DNA of 59,618 bases from Rhodobacter sp. (GCA_027490955.1 JAIXXB010000017.1:1-59618); one strand, 5' to 3'. Numbered from the stretch's first letter, positions 43,498-52,312 are shown. Numbers and translations are program-made. The notes: generated from the letters alone by a model not told the origin.

Positions 43498-44445
43498 ATG
43501 TCAAAAGTGGAAATCTTGCAAGTCGGCCCCTACCCCGAATGGGATCAAATTCCGCTAGATGCGGCCTTTATTGCACACCGCTATTTCGAGGCGCAGGATA
43601 AGGCTGCCTTTTTGGCAAAGGTGGGCCCGCAAATCCGCGCCATCGCCACGCGCGGTGAACTTGGCGCCAATGCAGATATGATCGCGGCCTGCCCAAAGTT
43701 GGAACTGATTTCCGTCTATGGCGTGGGCTATGATGCGGTGGATTTGAATGCCGCCCGCGCGCGCGGCATCCGCGTGACCAATACGCCTGACGTGCTGACC
43801 AATGATGTGGCCGATTTGGGGGTGGCCATGATGCTGGCCCATTCGCGCGGCATGATCGGGGCCGAGGCATGGGTGCGCGATGGCTCTTGGGCCGCGAAGG
43901 GGCTGTATCCGCTAAAACACCGCGTCTGGGGCAAGCGGGCAGGCGTTTTGGGCCTTGGCCGCATTGGGTTCGAAGTGGCCAAACGGCTGGCAGGTTTTGA
44001 CATGGATATCGCCTATTCCGACATTGCCGCCAAAGATTACGCCAGCCAGTGGGAATTTGTCGCAGATGCCACGGCATTGGCCGCGCGGTCGGATTTTCTG
44101 TTTGTCACTTTGGCCGCATCGGCCGCCACGCGCCATATCGTGAATAAAAACGTCATCGCGGCATTAGGCCCGCAGGGTATGCTGATCAATATCTCGCGCG
44201 CGTCAAACATTGACGAATCCGCGCTGCTGGATGCGCTGGAATCGGGCGCGCTTGGATCCGCCGCTTTGGATGTGTTCGAAGGCGAGCCTGCGCTGAACCC
44301 GCGCTTTTTGGCATTGCCCAATGTGATGCTGCAGCCACATCACGCATCAGGCACGTTCGAGACGCGCAAGGCGATGGGCGCGCTGGTGCGCGATAATCTG
44401 ATGGCACATTTTGCGGGCAAAGCCCTTTTGACCCCTGTTTTGTGA
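43498..44445 (+). CDS. D-2-hydroxyacid dehydrogenase (2-ketoaldonate reductase-like)
   Basis: 315 aa from ATG 43498; the frame runs 12 codons further into the operator and is unlikely to be translated there. NAD(P) motif VLGLGRIGFEVAKRL (about 142), catalytic Arg in NISRASNID (about 230), Glu in DVFEGEPALNP (about 260) and His in LQPHHASGTFET (about 280). In this context, reduction of 2-keto-D-gluconate or 2-keto-L-gulonate to gluconate or L-idonate fits best. It ends at 44445, sharing one base with the next start (TGATG). Confidence 0.83.
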   Translation: MSKVEILQVGPYPEWDQIPLDAAFIAHRYFEAQDKAAFLAKVGPQIRAIATRGELGANADMIAACPKLELISVYGVGYDAVDLNAARARGIRVTNTPDVLTNDVADLGVAMMLAHSRGMIGAEAWVRDGSWAAKGLYPLKHRVWGKRAGVLGLGRIGFEVAKRLAGFDMDIAYSDIAAKDYASQWEFVADATALAARSDFLFVTLAASAATRHIVNKNVIAALGPQGMLINISRASNIDESALLDALESGALGSAALDVFEGEPALNPRFLALPNVMLQPHHASGTFETRKAMGALVRDNLMAHFAGKALLTPVL

Positions 44446-45485
44446 TGGCAGAAATGATGAAATCCATCGTCATCCACGCCGCACGCGATTTGCGCATTGA
44501 AGATCGCCCAATTGAAAAGCCCGCGGCAGGCCAAGTGCAGGTGACCTTGGCCGCAGGGGGAATTTGCGGATCAGATTTGCATTACTTTAACCATGGCGGG
44601 TTTGGCGCCATTCGCCTGCGCGAGCCGATGATTTTGGGGCACGAGGTTTCGGGCCATATTACCGAATTGGGTGCAGGCGTGACGGGGCTGAAGCTGGGGC
44701 AATTGGTGGCGGTTTCGCCATCGCGGCCCTGCCATGATTGCCACTATTGTCGCGCCGCAATGTATAATCATTGCCTGAACATGCGGTTTTACGGGTCGGC
44801 CATGCCGTTCCCGCATATTCAGGGCGCGTTCCGCGAGGTGCTGGTGGCCGATGCCGCCCAATGCGCCCCCGCCGATGGGCTAACCGCAGGCGAGGCTGCA
44901 ATGGCCGAACCTTTGGCCGTGTGCCTGCACGCCGTGGGCCGCGCAGGGCCACTTTTGGGCAAATCGGTGCTGGTCACGGGCTGCGGGCCGATTGGGATTT
45001 TGTGCATTTTGGCCGCGCGGCGGGCAGGGGCGGATTTGATCGTAGCCACTGATCTTGGCGATTTCACCCTTGGCATGGCGCGCCTCGCAGGGGCCGATGT
45101 GACAGTGAATATGGCGCAAGGCGGCGATCTGTCGGCCTATTCTGCCGCAAAGGGCAGCTTTGATGTTCTGTTCGAATGTTCAGGCGCGGCCCCTGCTCTG
45201 ATTGCGGCCATCCCCGCGCTGCGACCAGGCGCGACTTTGCTGCAATTGGGCCTTGGCGGCGATATGACCCTGCCAGTGCAGGCAATGACAGCCAAAGAAC
45301 TGACGCTGAAAGGATCGTTCCGCTTTCATGACGAGTTTTTCACGGGGGTCAGCCTGATGCAAAAGGGTCTGATTGATGTCAATCCTTTCATCACGCAAAT
45401 CTTCCCCTTGTCCCGCGCGCAAGAGGCGTTTGAAACCGCAGGTGATCGTTCGCGAGCCATGAAGGCGCAAATCGCGTTTTCTTAA
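44445..45485 (+). CDS. idnD: L-idonate 5-dehydrogenase
   Basis: 346 aa from ATG 44445; ATGs at 44454 and 44457 are alternatives. Zinc-dependent medium-chain dehydrogenase: GGICGSDLHYFNHGGFG, LGHEVSGHITELGAG, structural-zinc CHDCHYCRAAMYNHCLN and Rossmann VTGCGPIGILC. The YFNHGGFGAIRLREPM region is typical of IdnD. Oxidises L-idonate to 5-keto-D-gluconate. Its stop codon overlaps, in antisense, that of the convergent GlcG-like gene. Confidence 0.87.
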   Translation: MAEMMKSIVIHAARDLRIEDRPIEKPAAGQVQVTLAAGGICGSDLHYFNHGGFGAIRLREPMILGHEVSGHITELGAGVTGLKLGQLVAVSPSRPCHDCHYCRAAMYNHCLNMRFYGSAMPFPHIQGAFREVLVADAAQCAPADGLTAGEAAMAEPLAVCLHAVGRAGPLLGKSVLVTGCGPIGILCILAARRAGADLIVATDLGDFTLGMARLAGADVTVNMAQGGDLSAYSAAKGSFDVLFECSGAAPALIAAIPALRPGATLLQLGLGGDMTLPVQAMTAKELTLKGSFRFHDEFFTGVSLMQKGLIDVNPFITQIFPLSRAQEAFETAGDRSRAMKAQIAFS

Positions 45486-45898
45486 ATCTCTGCCCCGATG
45501 GCGGCGAGCGCGGCGCGGGCAACTTCGGCATCTTGCTCGCCCGTGCCAGAGCCGACACCAATACCGCCCACGAGATCGCCGTTCAGCCGAATCGGCAGGC
45601 CGCCCTTTAGCCCCGTCACCGCCCCGCCCGTTGCAATTCCAATCGCAGGGCGCACCGCCTCGGGTATGGTTTCAGACGGCGCGTCAATACTGGCTGCAGT
45701 CAGCGCCTTGGCCAAGGCCGACCTGCGCGACAAAAACCGCGCTCCCGTCATGCGAATCTCTCCCAGCACTTCTCCGCTTGCATCGACAATCACAATGCAT
45801 TGAGGTTGCACCATGGCTTCGGCCTGCGCGATAGCTGCGGTTAGCATCGCCATAACACCCGAATGGGTCAGCCGTGTGGATGTTTGAAAAAATGCCAT
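45482..45898 (-). CDS. GlcG/HbpS-like (haem-degrading domain) protein
   Basis: 138 aa. GlcG/HbpS/PduO-C fold with IVIVDASGEVLGEIRMTGAR, SRRSALAKALTAAS, GGLPIRLNGDLVGGIGVGSGTGEQDAEVARAAL. Found beside many catabolic dehydrogenases; some bind haem, most have unknown roles. Shares the palindromic operator 2 region with the SMP-30 gene on the other strand, so it belongs to the same regulon. Confidence 0.8.
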   Translation of the reverse strand: MAFFQTSTRLTHSGVMAMLTAAIAQAEAMVQPQCIVIVDASGEVLGEIRMTGARFLSRRSALAKALTAASIDAPSETIPEAVRPAIGIATGGAVTGLKGGLPIRLNGDLVGGIGVGSGTGEQDAEVARAALAAIGAEI

Positions 45899-45915
45899 AA
45901 TCTGCCCTATCTGGT

Positions 45916-45944
45916 TTGACGCCGCGTTTTGTTATCGATAACAT
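45916..45944 (+). promoter_or_regulatory. Promoter of the lactonase/gnd operon
   Basis: TTGACG (45916-45921), 17-nt spacer, TAACAT (45939-45944). The -10 lies within operator 2, as at 43447. Confidence 0.55.
45929..45944. promoter_or_regulatory. GntR-like operator 2: TTGTTATCGATAACAT
   Basis: Differs from operator 1 by one base. Lies between the divergent GlcG-like gene and the SMP-30 lactonase gene. Confidence 0.8.
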
Positions 45945-45969
45945 ATACCAAATCAACAAGGAACCCACC

Positions 45970-46863
45970 ATGTCCTTTTACAAAATCATCGATCCTGCCT
46001 TTGGCCGCTATGTCTTGGGCAATGCGCCTGTCAAACAATTGGCCACGGGGTTTGACTGGGTAGAAGGGCCTGTTTGGTTTGGCGATGCAAATTGCCTTTT
46101 GTTTTCTGACATCCCAAACAACCGCATTTTGCGCTGGACACCCGATGGCGGTATCAGCACCTATCGCGCCCCGTCCAACTATGCCAATGGCCACACGCGC
46201 GATGGGCAGGGGCGACTGATTTCTTGCGAACATGGGCTGCGCCGCGTCACCCGCACCGAACATGATGGCAGCATAACAGTGATCGCAGACAGTTTTGCAG
46301 GTAAGCCGCTGAATTCGCCCAATGATGTGGTGGTGAAATCGGATGGCTCGATTTGGTTTTCCGACCCGCATTACGGCATCGCCAGCAATTACGAAGGATT
46401 TGCTGCGCCACAAGAAAACCCTTGCGCGGTCTATCGTTGGCAGGGCGGGCATTTGCAGCCCGTGGTGACCGATATGAACTGCCCAAATGGCCTTGCCTTT
46501 TCGCCCGATGAAACGCGCCTTTACGTGGCCGATACGGGGCGGATGCATTCGGATGATCGCCAGTTGATCCGTGTTTATGATGTTGCCGCCGATGGCAGCC
46601 TGTCCAAGGGGCAAGATTTCCACAGCATCGACCATGGCTGTGCCGATGGTATCCGCGTGGATAGCGATGGCAATATTTGGTCGTCTGCAGGCGATGGGGT
46701 GCATTGCATTTCGCCCGCAGGCGCATTGATGGGCAAGATTTTTGTGCCTGAAATCGTGTCAAACCTGTGCTTTGGTGGGCGGGCCAAGCACGAGCTGTAT
46801 ATCACAGCCACAACCAGCCTTTACCGCATCACCCTCAACCGCAAAGGCGTGCAATACCCATGA
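45970..46863 (+). CDS. SMP-30/gluconolactonase-family lactonase
   Basis: 297 aa from ATG 45970 with AAGGA upstream. Six-bladed propeller with metal-site residues: Glu in FDWVEGPVWF (about 32), Asn in LNSPNDVVV (about 119), and Asp in GCADGIRVDSDGNIW (about 236). Hydrolyses an aldonolactone such as glucono- or idonolactone, supplying the free acid to the regulon enzymes. Overlaps the gnd gene by ATGA. Confidence 0.88.
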   Translation: MSFYKIIDPAFGRYVLGNAPVKQLATGFDWVEGPVWFGDANCLLFSDIPNNRILRWTPDGGISTYRAPSNYANGHTRDGQGRLISCEHGLRRVTRTEHDGSITVIADSFAGKPLNSPNDVVVKSDGSIWFSDPHYGIASNYEGFAAPQENPCAVYRWQGGHLQPVVTDMNCPNGLAFSPDETRLYVADTGRMHSDDRQLIRVYDVAADGSLSKGQDFHSIDHGCADGIRVDSDGNIWSSAGDGVHCISPAGALMGKIFVPEIVSNLCFGGRAKHELYITATTSLYRITLNRKGVQYP

Positions 46864-48251
46864 GTGACATTGGCTTAATCGGGCTGGGCACAATGGGCTC
46901 GGCACTGGCGCTGAACATTGCCGAAAAAGGGTTCAAGATTTCGGTGTTCAATCGCACGACCTCGGTCGTGGATCGATTCATCACCGAGGCAGGGCCGCTG
47001 GCCGCGCAAATCACAGGCACAAAGACTCTGGCCGATTTTGTCCAGTCGCTGACTGCGCCGCGAGCGATTATTTTGATGGTACCTGCGGGCGATGCAGTGG
47101 ATGGGCAGATCGCCGCGCTGGCCCCGCTGATTGGGCCTGATGATCTGATCATCGATGCGGGCAACGCCAATTTCCACGACACCAACCGCCGCATGCGCGA
47201 CATGAAAACGCCATTCTTGGGCATTGGCGTGTCGGGCGGCGAAGAGGGCGCGCGCCACGGTCCTGCCATCATGGGCGGTGGGCCGCGCCTGCATTGGGAT
47301 CGCGTGGCGCATATCCTGTCTGCGATTGCGGCCCAATACCAAGGCAGCCCCTGCGCCGATTGGATGGGCGAAGAAGGCGCGGGCCATTTCGTGAAGGCGG
47401 TGCATAATGGCATTGAATATGCCGATATGCAGTTGATCGCCGAAACCTATGGGCTGATGCGCGATGGTTTGGGCTGGGATGCCCCGCGCATTGCGCAGAC
47501 CTTTGCAGGCTGGAACACGGGTGTGTTGCAATCTTATCTCATTGAAATATCAGGAAAAGTTGCAGCAACTGTTGATGCCGCCTCTGGCAAGCCTTTGCTG
47601 GACGTCATCTTAGATGCGGCAGGGCAAAAGGGTACAGGCCGCTGGACAGCGATTGAGGCGCAGCATTTGGGCGCGCCGATCCCAGTGATTGAAGCGGCCG
47701 TTGTGGCGCGCAACATATCGGCCCGCACGGATGAACGCGCGCATCTGCAAGCCTTGTTTGGCGCAGGGCCAACGGCAATAGCCGATCTGCCGATTTCTGT
47801 AATGGAGCAGGCGCTGATCTGCGGCAAAATCCTGTGCTATGATCAGGGCTTTCGCATGATGCAGGCAGCTTCGCAGGATTTTGGCTGGAACCTGCAAGCC
47901 CCTGCCATCGCCCGCGTCTGGCGCGAAGGCTGCATCATTCGCAGCGCGATGTTGGATGATATGGCCAGCGCCTTTACCCAAGATGCGCAGCGCGCCTTGA
48001 TGGCCGCCCCGTTTTTTGCAGGCAAGATCAAAGACAGCCATATGGCCCTGCGCCGCGTGGTGGCAACTGCGGCATTGCATGGGATCGCCGTGCCAGCCCA
48101 TGCTGCGGCCTTGTCCTATTTTGACGCGATGCGCACTGCACGCGGCACGGCGAATATGATCCAAGGGCAGCGCGATTTCTTTGGCCTGCACGGATTTGCG
48201 CGCCTTGATGACGGCAGCACGGGCAACCACGGCCCTTGGGCGGCGGGTTAA
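46860..48251 (+). CDS. gnd: 6-phosphogluconate dehydrogenase (decarboxylating)
   Basis: 463 aa, full length. NADP site IGLIGLGTMGSALALNIAEK, VSGGEEGARHGPAIMGGG (about 124-141), catalytic Lys/His-containing GHFVKAVHNGIEYADMQLIAE (about 178-198) and the C-terminal RTARGTANMIQGQRDFFGLH followed by GNHGPWAAG. Converts 6-phosphogluconate to ribulose-5-phosphate and CO2, which completes the catabolic route begun by gntK. No separate Entner-Doudoroff genes are seen here. Confidence 0.93.
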   Translation: MSDIGLIGLGTMGSALALNIAEKGFKISVFNRTTSVVDRFITEAGPLAAQITGTKTLADFVQSLTAPRAIILMVPAGDAVDGQIAALAPLIGPDDLIIDAGNANFHDTNRRMRDMKTPFLGIGVSGGEEGARHGPAIMGGGPRLHWDRVAHILSAIAAQYQGSPCADWMGEEGAGHFVKAVHNGIEYADMQLIAETYGLMRDGLGWDAPRIAQTFAGWNTGVLQSYLIEISGKVAATVDAASGKPLLDVILDAAGQKGTGRWTAIEAQHLGAPIPVIEAAVVARNISARTDERAHLQALFGAGPTAIADLPISVMEQALICGKILCYDQGFRMMQAASQDFGWNLQAPAIARVWREGCIIRSAMLDDMASAFTQDAQRALMAAPFFAGKIKDSHMALRRVVATAALHGIAVPAHAAALSYFDAMRTARGTANMIQGQRDFFGLHGFARLDDGSTGNHGPWAAG

Positions 48252-48301
48252 AGCCGATGCGCAGGCGCAGGCTGGCGGTCTGCGCTGCGGCCTTGCGATT
48301 C

Positions 48302-48324
48302 GCCTGCCCGTCAAATGGGCAGGC
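48302..48324 (+). terminator. Possible hairpin downstream of gnd
   Basis: GCCTGCCC (48302-48309), 7-nt loop, GGGCAGGC (48317-48324), followed by a weak TTTT at 48337-48340. May be a weak terminator or a stabilising stem. The 353-bp gap 48252-48604 otherwise holds only two operators and a promoter-like TTGACT. Confidence 0.5.
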
Positions 48325-48502
48325 ATCGGCTGCAATTTTACCGCGTGCGGGTTCTGGGCAGCGCTGGTTAAATGGGGCAGATCTTTGCGGGCCAGAAGGC
48401 TGCAGCACGATCACTAAATCATTGCTTTTGAAGAACGAATTTTCGGATTTTCGCGAATTTCGCACTGCCTGACGTCGCCTCTTACCACTGGTTCGACCAA
48501 AA

Positions 48503-48518
48503 ATGTTATCGATAACTT
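48503..48518. promoter_or_regulatory. GntR-like operator 3: ATGTTATCGATAACTT
   Basis: 15 of 16 bases match operator 1. It lies upstream of TTGACT (48524-48529), a probable -35 of the ABC transporter operon. Confidence 0.8.
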
Positions 48519-48556
48519 TTTTCTTGACTTAGGGCGGCATTACCGCGACTGTGTCT

Positions 48557-48572
48557 ATGTTATCGGTAACCT
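48557..48572. promoter_or_regulatory. GntR-like operator 4: ATGTTATCGGTAACCT
   Basis: Two differences from operator 1. Its centre is 54 bp from that of operator 3, about five helical turns. The pair flanks the likely promoter, suitable for DNA looping by a LacI-type tetramer. Confidence 0.75.
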
Positions 48573-48604
48573 TGGAGGGGTGCCGATGCGGCTTTGGGGG
48601 GAAT

Positions 48605-50095
48605 ATGTCGGATCAGGGCGGGCTGTTTTTTGACCAAATCGTCAAGTCCTTTGGCGGCACGCGTGCATTGCGCGGCGTCTCTTTGCGCGTCGCGCGTGGC
48701 GAGATTGTCGCCCTGCTTGGCGAGAATGGCGCAGGCAAATCAACCCTGATCAAGATCATGGGCGGGATTCACCGCCCTGACAGTGGGCAGGTCACCATTG
48801 ATGGGGTGCCCTATACCCATATCACGGGCAAATTGCAGACGCGGCAAGCCGTGGCCTTTATTCACCAAGATTTGGGGCTGATCGAATGGATGAGCGTGGC
48901 CGAAAACATCGCATTGGCGGTGGGCTATCCCAAACGCGCTGGGCGGATTGATTGGCAGAACACCGATCAAATCGCGCGCGATGCCTTGGCCTTGGTCGAG
49001 GCCGATTTCGATCCTGCCGCGCGCGTCTCTAGCCTGACGCGCACAGAAAAATCCTTGGTGGCCATTGCGCGGGCCTTGGCGGTGGAATGTGATTTTCTGG
49101 TGCTGGACGAGCCAACCGCCAGCCTGCCCGCCGATGAGGTAGAGCGTCTGTTTGCCGTGCTGCGCAGACTGAAATCCAAAGGTGTTGGCATGATCTATGT
49201 CTCGCACCGCTTGGACGAAGTGTTTCAGGTGGCAGGCCGTGTGGCCGTGCTGCGCGATGGGCAGATGGTCGGCACACGCGACATTGCGGATACAAAGGCC
49301 GAAGATTTGGTCAGCCTGATTGTGGGCCGCAAAACGCGCGAAATTGAACGCCCCGCCGTCCAACAGGGGCCAGAATTGCTGACCGCCGCGCGCCTTGCAA
49401 CGCGGAACGCTGGTCCGATTAATCTGCAGATCAAACGCGGTGAAATGGTCGGTCTGGTGGGTTTGCGCGGCGCAGGCCACGAAGACATTGGCCGCGCCTT
49501 ATTTGGGCTTGAACCGCATACAGGCCAAATTTTGCTAGAGGGCAGCGCGCCTGATCTGACATCGCCGCGCCGCGCTATGGCTTCGGGCATTGGATTTGTG
49601 GCGCGCGATCGCGTTGTGGAATCGGTTGCGCCCGCCCTTTCCACCCGCGAGAACGCCTTTTTGAATCCGCTGGCAACAGGGCGCAAACTGTTGTCGCTGA
49701 TGTCGCATGCGGCCGAAGATGCGCTGACACTGAACCTTGGCGCGCGGGTTGGCCTGTCGCCCAACAACCCACATCTGCCGATCGAGGCCCTATCAGGCGG
49801 CAATCAGCAAAAGGTGGTTGTGGGCCGGTGGCTGGATACCAACCGCCGCCTGCTGATTGCCGAAGATCCGACGGCAGGGGTCGATGTGGGCGCAAAGGCG
49901 CAGATTTATCACCTGCTGTTTCAGGCGCTTGCCTCGGGCATGGGGGTGTTGGTTGTGTCCACCGACTTTGAGGAAATCGCCAATATCTGCCACCGCGCCA
50001 TTGTCTTTAGTCGTGGGCAAGTCACCGCCGAACTAAGTGGCGCGTCCCTTTCGACCGAAAGTTTGATCCAAGCCGCCAGTGCAACCGCGGCATGA
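48605..50095 (+). CDS. CUT2-type sugar ABC transporter ATP-binding protein
   Basis: 496 aa from ATG 48605 (GGGGGG upstream); the open frame starts 18 codons earlier, inside operator 4, and is rejected. Tandem ABC domains: Walker A GENGAGKSTLI (about 38), VLDEPTASLPADE Walker B, then the second domain with VGLRGAGHEDIGRALFG (degenerate Walker A) and LSGGNQQKVVVGRWLDT. Operators 3 and 4 put it under the gluconate/idonate regulator, so aldonate or sugar-acid uptake is inferred. Confidence 0.92.
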   Translation: MSDQGGLFFDQIVKSFGGTRALRGVSLRVARGEIVALLGENGAGKSTLIKIMGGIHRPDSGQVTIDGVPYTHITGKLQTRQAVAFIHQDLGLIEWMSVAENIALAVGYPKRAGRIDWQNTDQIARDALALVEADFDPAARVSSLTRTEKSLVAIARALAVECDFLVLDEPTASLPADEVERLFAVLRRLKSKGVGMIYVSHRLDEVFQVAGRVAVLRDGQMVGTRDIADTKAEDLVSLIVGRKTREIERPAVQQGPELLTAARLATRNAGPINLQIKRGEMVGLVGLRGAGHEDIGRALFGLEPHTGQILLEGSAPDLTSPRRAMASGIGFVARDRVVESVAPALSTRENAFLNPLATGRKLLSLMSHAAEDALTLNLGARVGLSPNNPHLPIEALSGGNQQKVVVGRWLDTNRRLLIAEDPTAGVDVGAKAQIYHLLFQALASGMGVLVVSTDFEEIANICHRAIVFSRGQVTAELSGASLSTESLIQAASATAA

Positions 50096-50107
50096 AGGAA
50101 GAATGTT

Positions 50108-51130
50108 ATGACCTCGCTTAAATCGGATGCCCTAGAACCCACCCGCGACGAGTTGGCGCGCCTGAGCACAGCCAAGAGGTTGCTGCGCTTGGCCCCCGTC
50201 TATGGTTTGGTGATTTTGACAGTATTTCTGATTGTGCTGTTTTCACTGCTGCTGCCCAACACCTTCCCCACGCTTTTGAACCTGCGCGCGATCTTGTCGG
50301 ATAAGGCGATCATCGCGCTGTTGTCTTTGGCTGCCATGATTCCCATGGTGGCAGGGCGGATTGATTTGACTGTCGGCTATGGCATTGTTTTATGGCATAT
50401 TTTGGCCATCTCCTTTCAGATCAATTATGGCATGTCTTGGCCCGTTGCAGTGCTGCTGGTCATCGCGCTGGGTGTGGCGACGGGCGTGTTCAATGGCATC
50501 TTGGTCGAAGTGGCAAAGATTGACGCCTTTATTGCCACGCTGGGCACAGGCACGGTTTTATATGCCATTGCGCTGTGGCATTCGGGTGGCCGCCAAGTGG
50601 TGGGAGAGTTGGATCCCAATTTCTACTTGCTAAGCGGCAGTTGGGTCTTTGGCCTGCCAATCACCGCCTATTACGTGGCTGTCATCACAGTCATCATGTG
50701 GGTGATTTTGGAATATACACCCGTTGGGCGTTATCTTTACGCCATTGGGGCCAACCAAAAAGCGGCCGAATTGAACGGCATCCCCACGCGCAAGTTTGTT
50801 TTGGCGGCCTTTGTCGCATCGGGCACATTGTCGGCAATTGCGGGGGTGCTGCTGGCATCAAAACTGCGGATCGGGCAAGCCTCTGTTGGGCTAGAGTTTT
50901 TGCTGCCCGCGCTGGTCGGCGCATTTTTGGGATCGACCACCATCAAACCTGGCCGCGTGAATGTCTGGGGCACCATCATCGGTGTCACCATTCTGGCAGT
51001 CGGTATTTCTGGCATTCAACAATTCGGCGGCTCGTTCTGGGTCGAACCGCTGTTTAACGGCGCGACGCTGCTGATCGCCATCGGCATCGCGGGATATGCG
51101 CAGCGCAAAAAAGGGTCTGCGCGCAGATAA
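50108..51130 (+). CDS. CUT2-type sugar ABC transporter permease
   Basis: 340 aa, about ten transmembrane helices. RbsC-type segments MIPMVAGRIDLTVGYGIVLW, GVFNGILVEVAKIDAFIATL and YAIGANQKAAELNGIPTRKF. Only one permease gene is present, so the channel should be a homodimer. AAGGAAGAATGTT precedes the ATG. Confidence 0.92.
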   Translation: MTSLKSDALEPTRDELARLSTAKRLLRLAPVYGLVILTVFLIVLFSLLLPNTFPTLLNLRAILSDKAIIALLSLAAMIPMVAGRIDLTVGYGIVLWHILAISFQINYGMSWPVAVLLVIALGVATGVFNGILVEVAKIDAFIATLGTGTVLYAIALWHSGGRQVVGELDPNFYLLSGSWVFGLPITAYYVAVITVIMWVILEYTPVGRYLYAIGANQKAAELNGIPTRKFVLAAFVASGTLSAIAGVLLASKLRIGQASVGLEFLLPALVGAFLGSTTIKPGRVNVWGTIIGVTILAVGISGIQQFGGSFWVEPLFNGATLLIAIGIAGYAQRKKGSARR

Positions 51131-51156
51131 GTCAACCAATCCAATGGGAGGATACT

Positions 51157-52191
51157 ATGAAAAAGCGTACTTTTATCACGGCCCTGATGGCCACAACTTT
51201 GCTGGGCATGCCTGTCTTTGCGCAAGCCGCATTTGATGGGCCAACCTCTGGGCCAAAAGCGGCCGAAGGCAAAACCATCGTCGTGCTGGCCGCCGATTTG
51301 AAGAATGGCGGTATTTTGGGTGTGACCACGGGTGTGGAAGAAGCGGCCGCCAAAATCGGCTGGGAAGTGCGGGTATTGGATGGGGCAGGTTCGGTTCAAG
51401 GGCGCACGGCGGCCTTTGGGCAGGCTATGGCCCTGCAACCTGCGGGCATCATCATCAACGGCTTTGATGCCACCGAACAGCAGGCGGCGATTGAAGGTGT
51501 TGCAGCGGCCAATATCCCAATGGTTTCTTGGCATTCGGGGCCAAAAATTGGCTGCGACGCACCTGGCGGTATCTTTGCCAATGTCTCGACCGATGCGATG
51601 CAAGTCTCTGACGTGGCTGCGAAATGGGCTATCGAAGATGGGGCAAAGGGCGTGGTGATTTTCACCGACAGCACCTATCAGATTGCCATCGACAAGGCTG
51701 ACCGCATGAAAAAGGGCCTAGAGGATGCGGGCGTTAAAGTGTTGGAATATGTTGACACGCCTATTGCTGAAACCTCCACCCGCATGGGCCCGCTTACCAC
51801 CACCTTGCTGCAGAAATACGGCGCGGAATGGACACATTCGCTAGCGATCAATGATCTGTATTTCGACTTTATGGGCCCTGCCCTTGCCGCCGCTGGTATT
51901 GACGGCAAAGCAAACCCCAAAGCAGGTTCTGCAGGTGACGGTTCCGAAGCGGCCTTCCAGCGCATTCGCTCGGGCCAATATCAGGCCGTCACTGTGGCAG
52001 AACCGCTGAACCTGCAAGGCTGGCAGTTGGTAGACGAGTTGAACCGCGCTATTTCGGGCGAGGCTTGCTCGGGCTATATCACCGCGCCTGCGCTGGTCAC
52101 GGAAGAGGGGCTGAAGGCTATGGGCGACAGCAACTCCTTTGATCCGCAAAACGGCTACCGCGAGGCTTATGCCGCCATCTGGGGCAAGTAA
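51157..52191 (+). CDS. CUT2-type sugar ABC transporter substrate-binding protein
   Basis: 344 aa. A Sec signal peptide covers about residues 1-24 (TFITALMATTLLGM then AQAAF). Type I binding protein (GFDATEQQAAIEGVAAANIP, SWHSGPKIGCDAPGGIFANV, AVTVAEPLNLQGWQLVDELN). One conserved Cys pair (about 130 and 303) may form a disulfide. It lies at the end of the operon, with GGGAGGATACT before ATG. The ligand is inferred to be an aldonate or keto-aldonate from the regulon. Confidence 0.88.
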   Translation: MKKRTFITALMATTLLGMPVFAQAAFDGPTSGPKAAEGKTIVVLAADLKNGGILGVTTGVEEAAAKIGWEVRVLDGAGSVQGRTAAFGQAMALQPAGIIINGFDATEQQAAIEGVAAANIPMVSWHSGPKIGCDAPGGIFANVSTDAMQVSDVAAKWAIEDGAKGVVIFTDSTYQIAIDKADRMKKGLEDAGVKVLEYVDTPIAETSTRMGPLTTTLLQKYGAEWTHSLAINDLYFDFMGPALAAAGIDGKANPKAGSAGDGSEAAFQRIRSGQYQAVTVAEPLNLQGWQLVDELNRAISGEACSGYITAPALVTEEGLKAMGDSNSFDPQNGYREAYAAIWGK

Positions 52192-52210
52192 TCCAGCCTT
52201 AAAACCAATG

Positions 52211-52240
52211 AAAACGGGCGCAGACCTGCGCCCGTTTTTT
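52211..52240. terminator. Bidirectional terminator
   Basis: 12-bp stem AAAACGGGCGCA-GACC-TGCGCCCGTTTT followed by TT. Symmetric A/T arms let it work for both the plus-strand ABC operon and the minus-strand aldehyde dehydrogenase operon that ends at 52313. Confidence 0.9.
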
Positions 52241-52312
52241 GGTGCCATTTCGCAAAGGTCGATCTTTGGCCACAGGGATGGGATGCGCGCCGCAATACCT
52301 TGGCTGCGCAAA

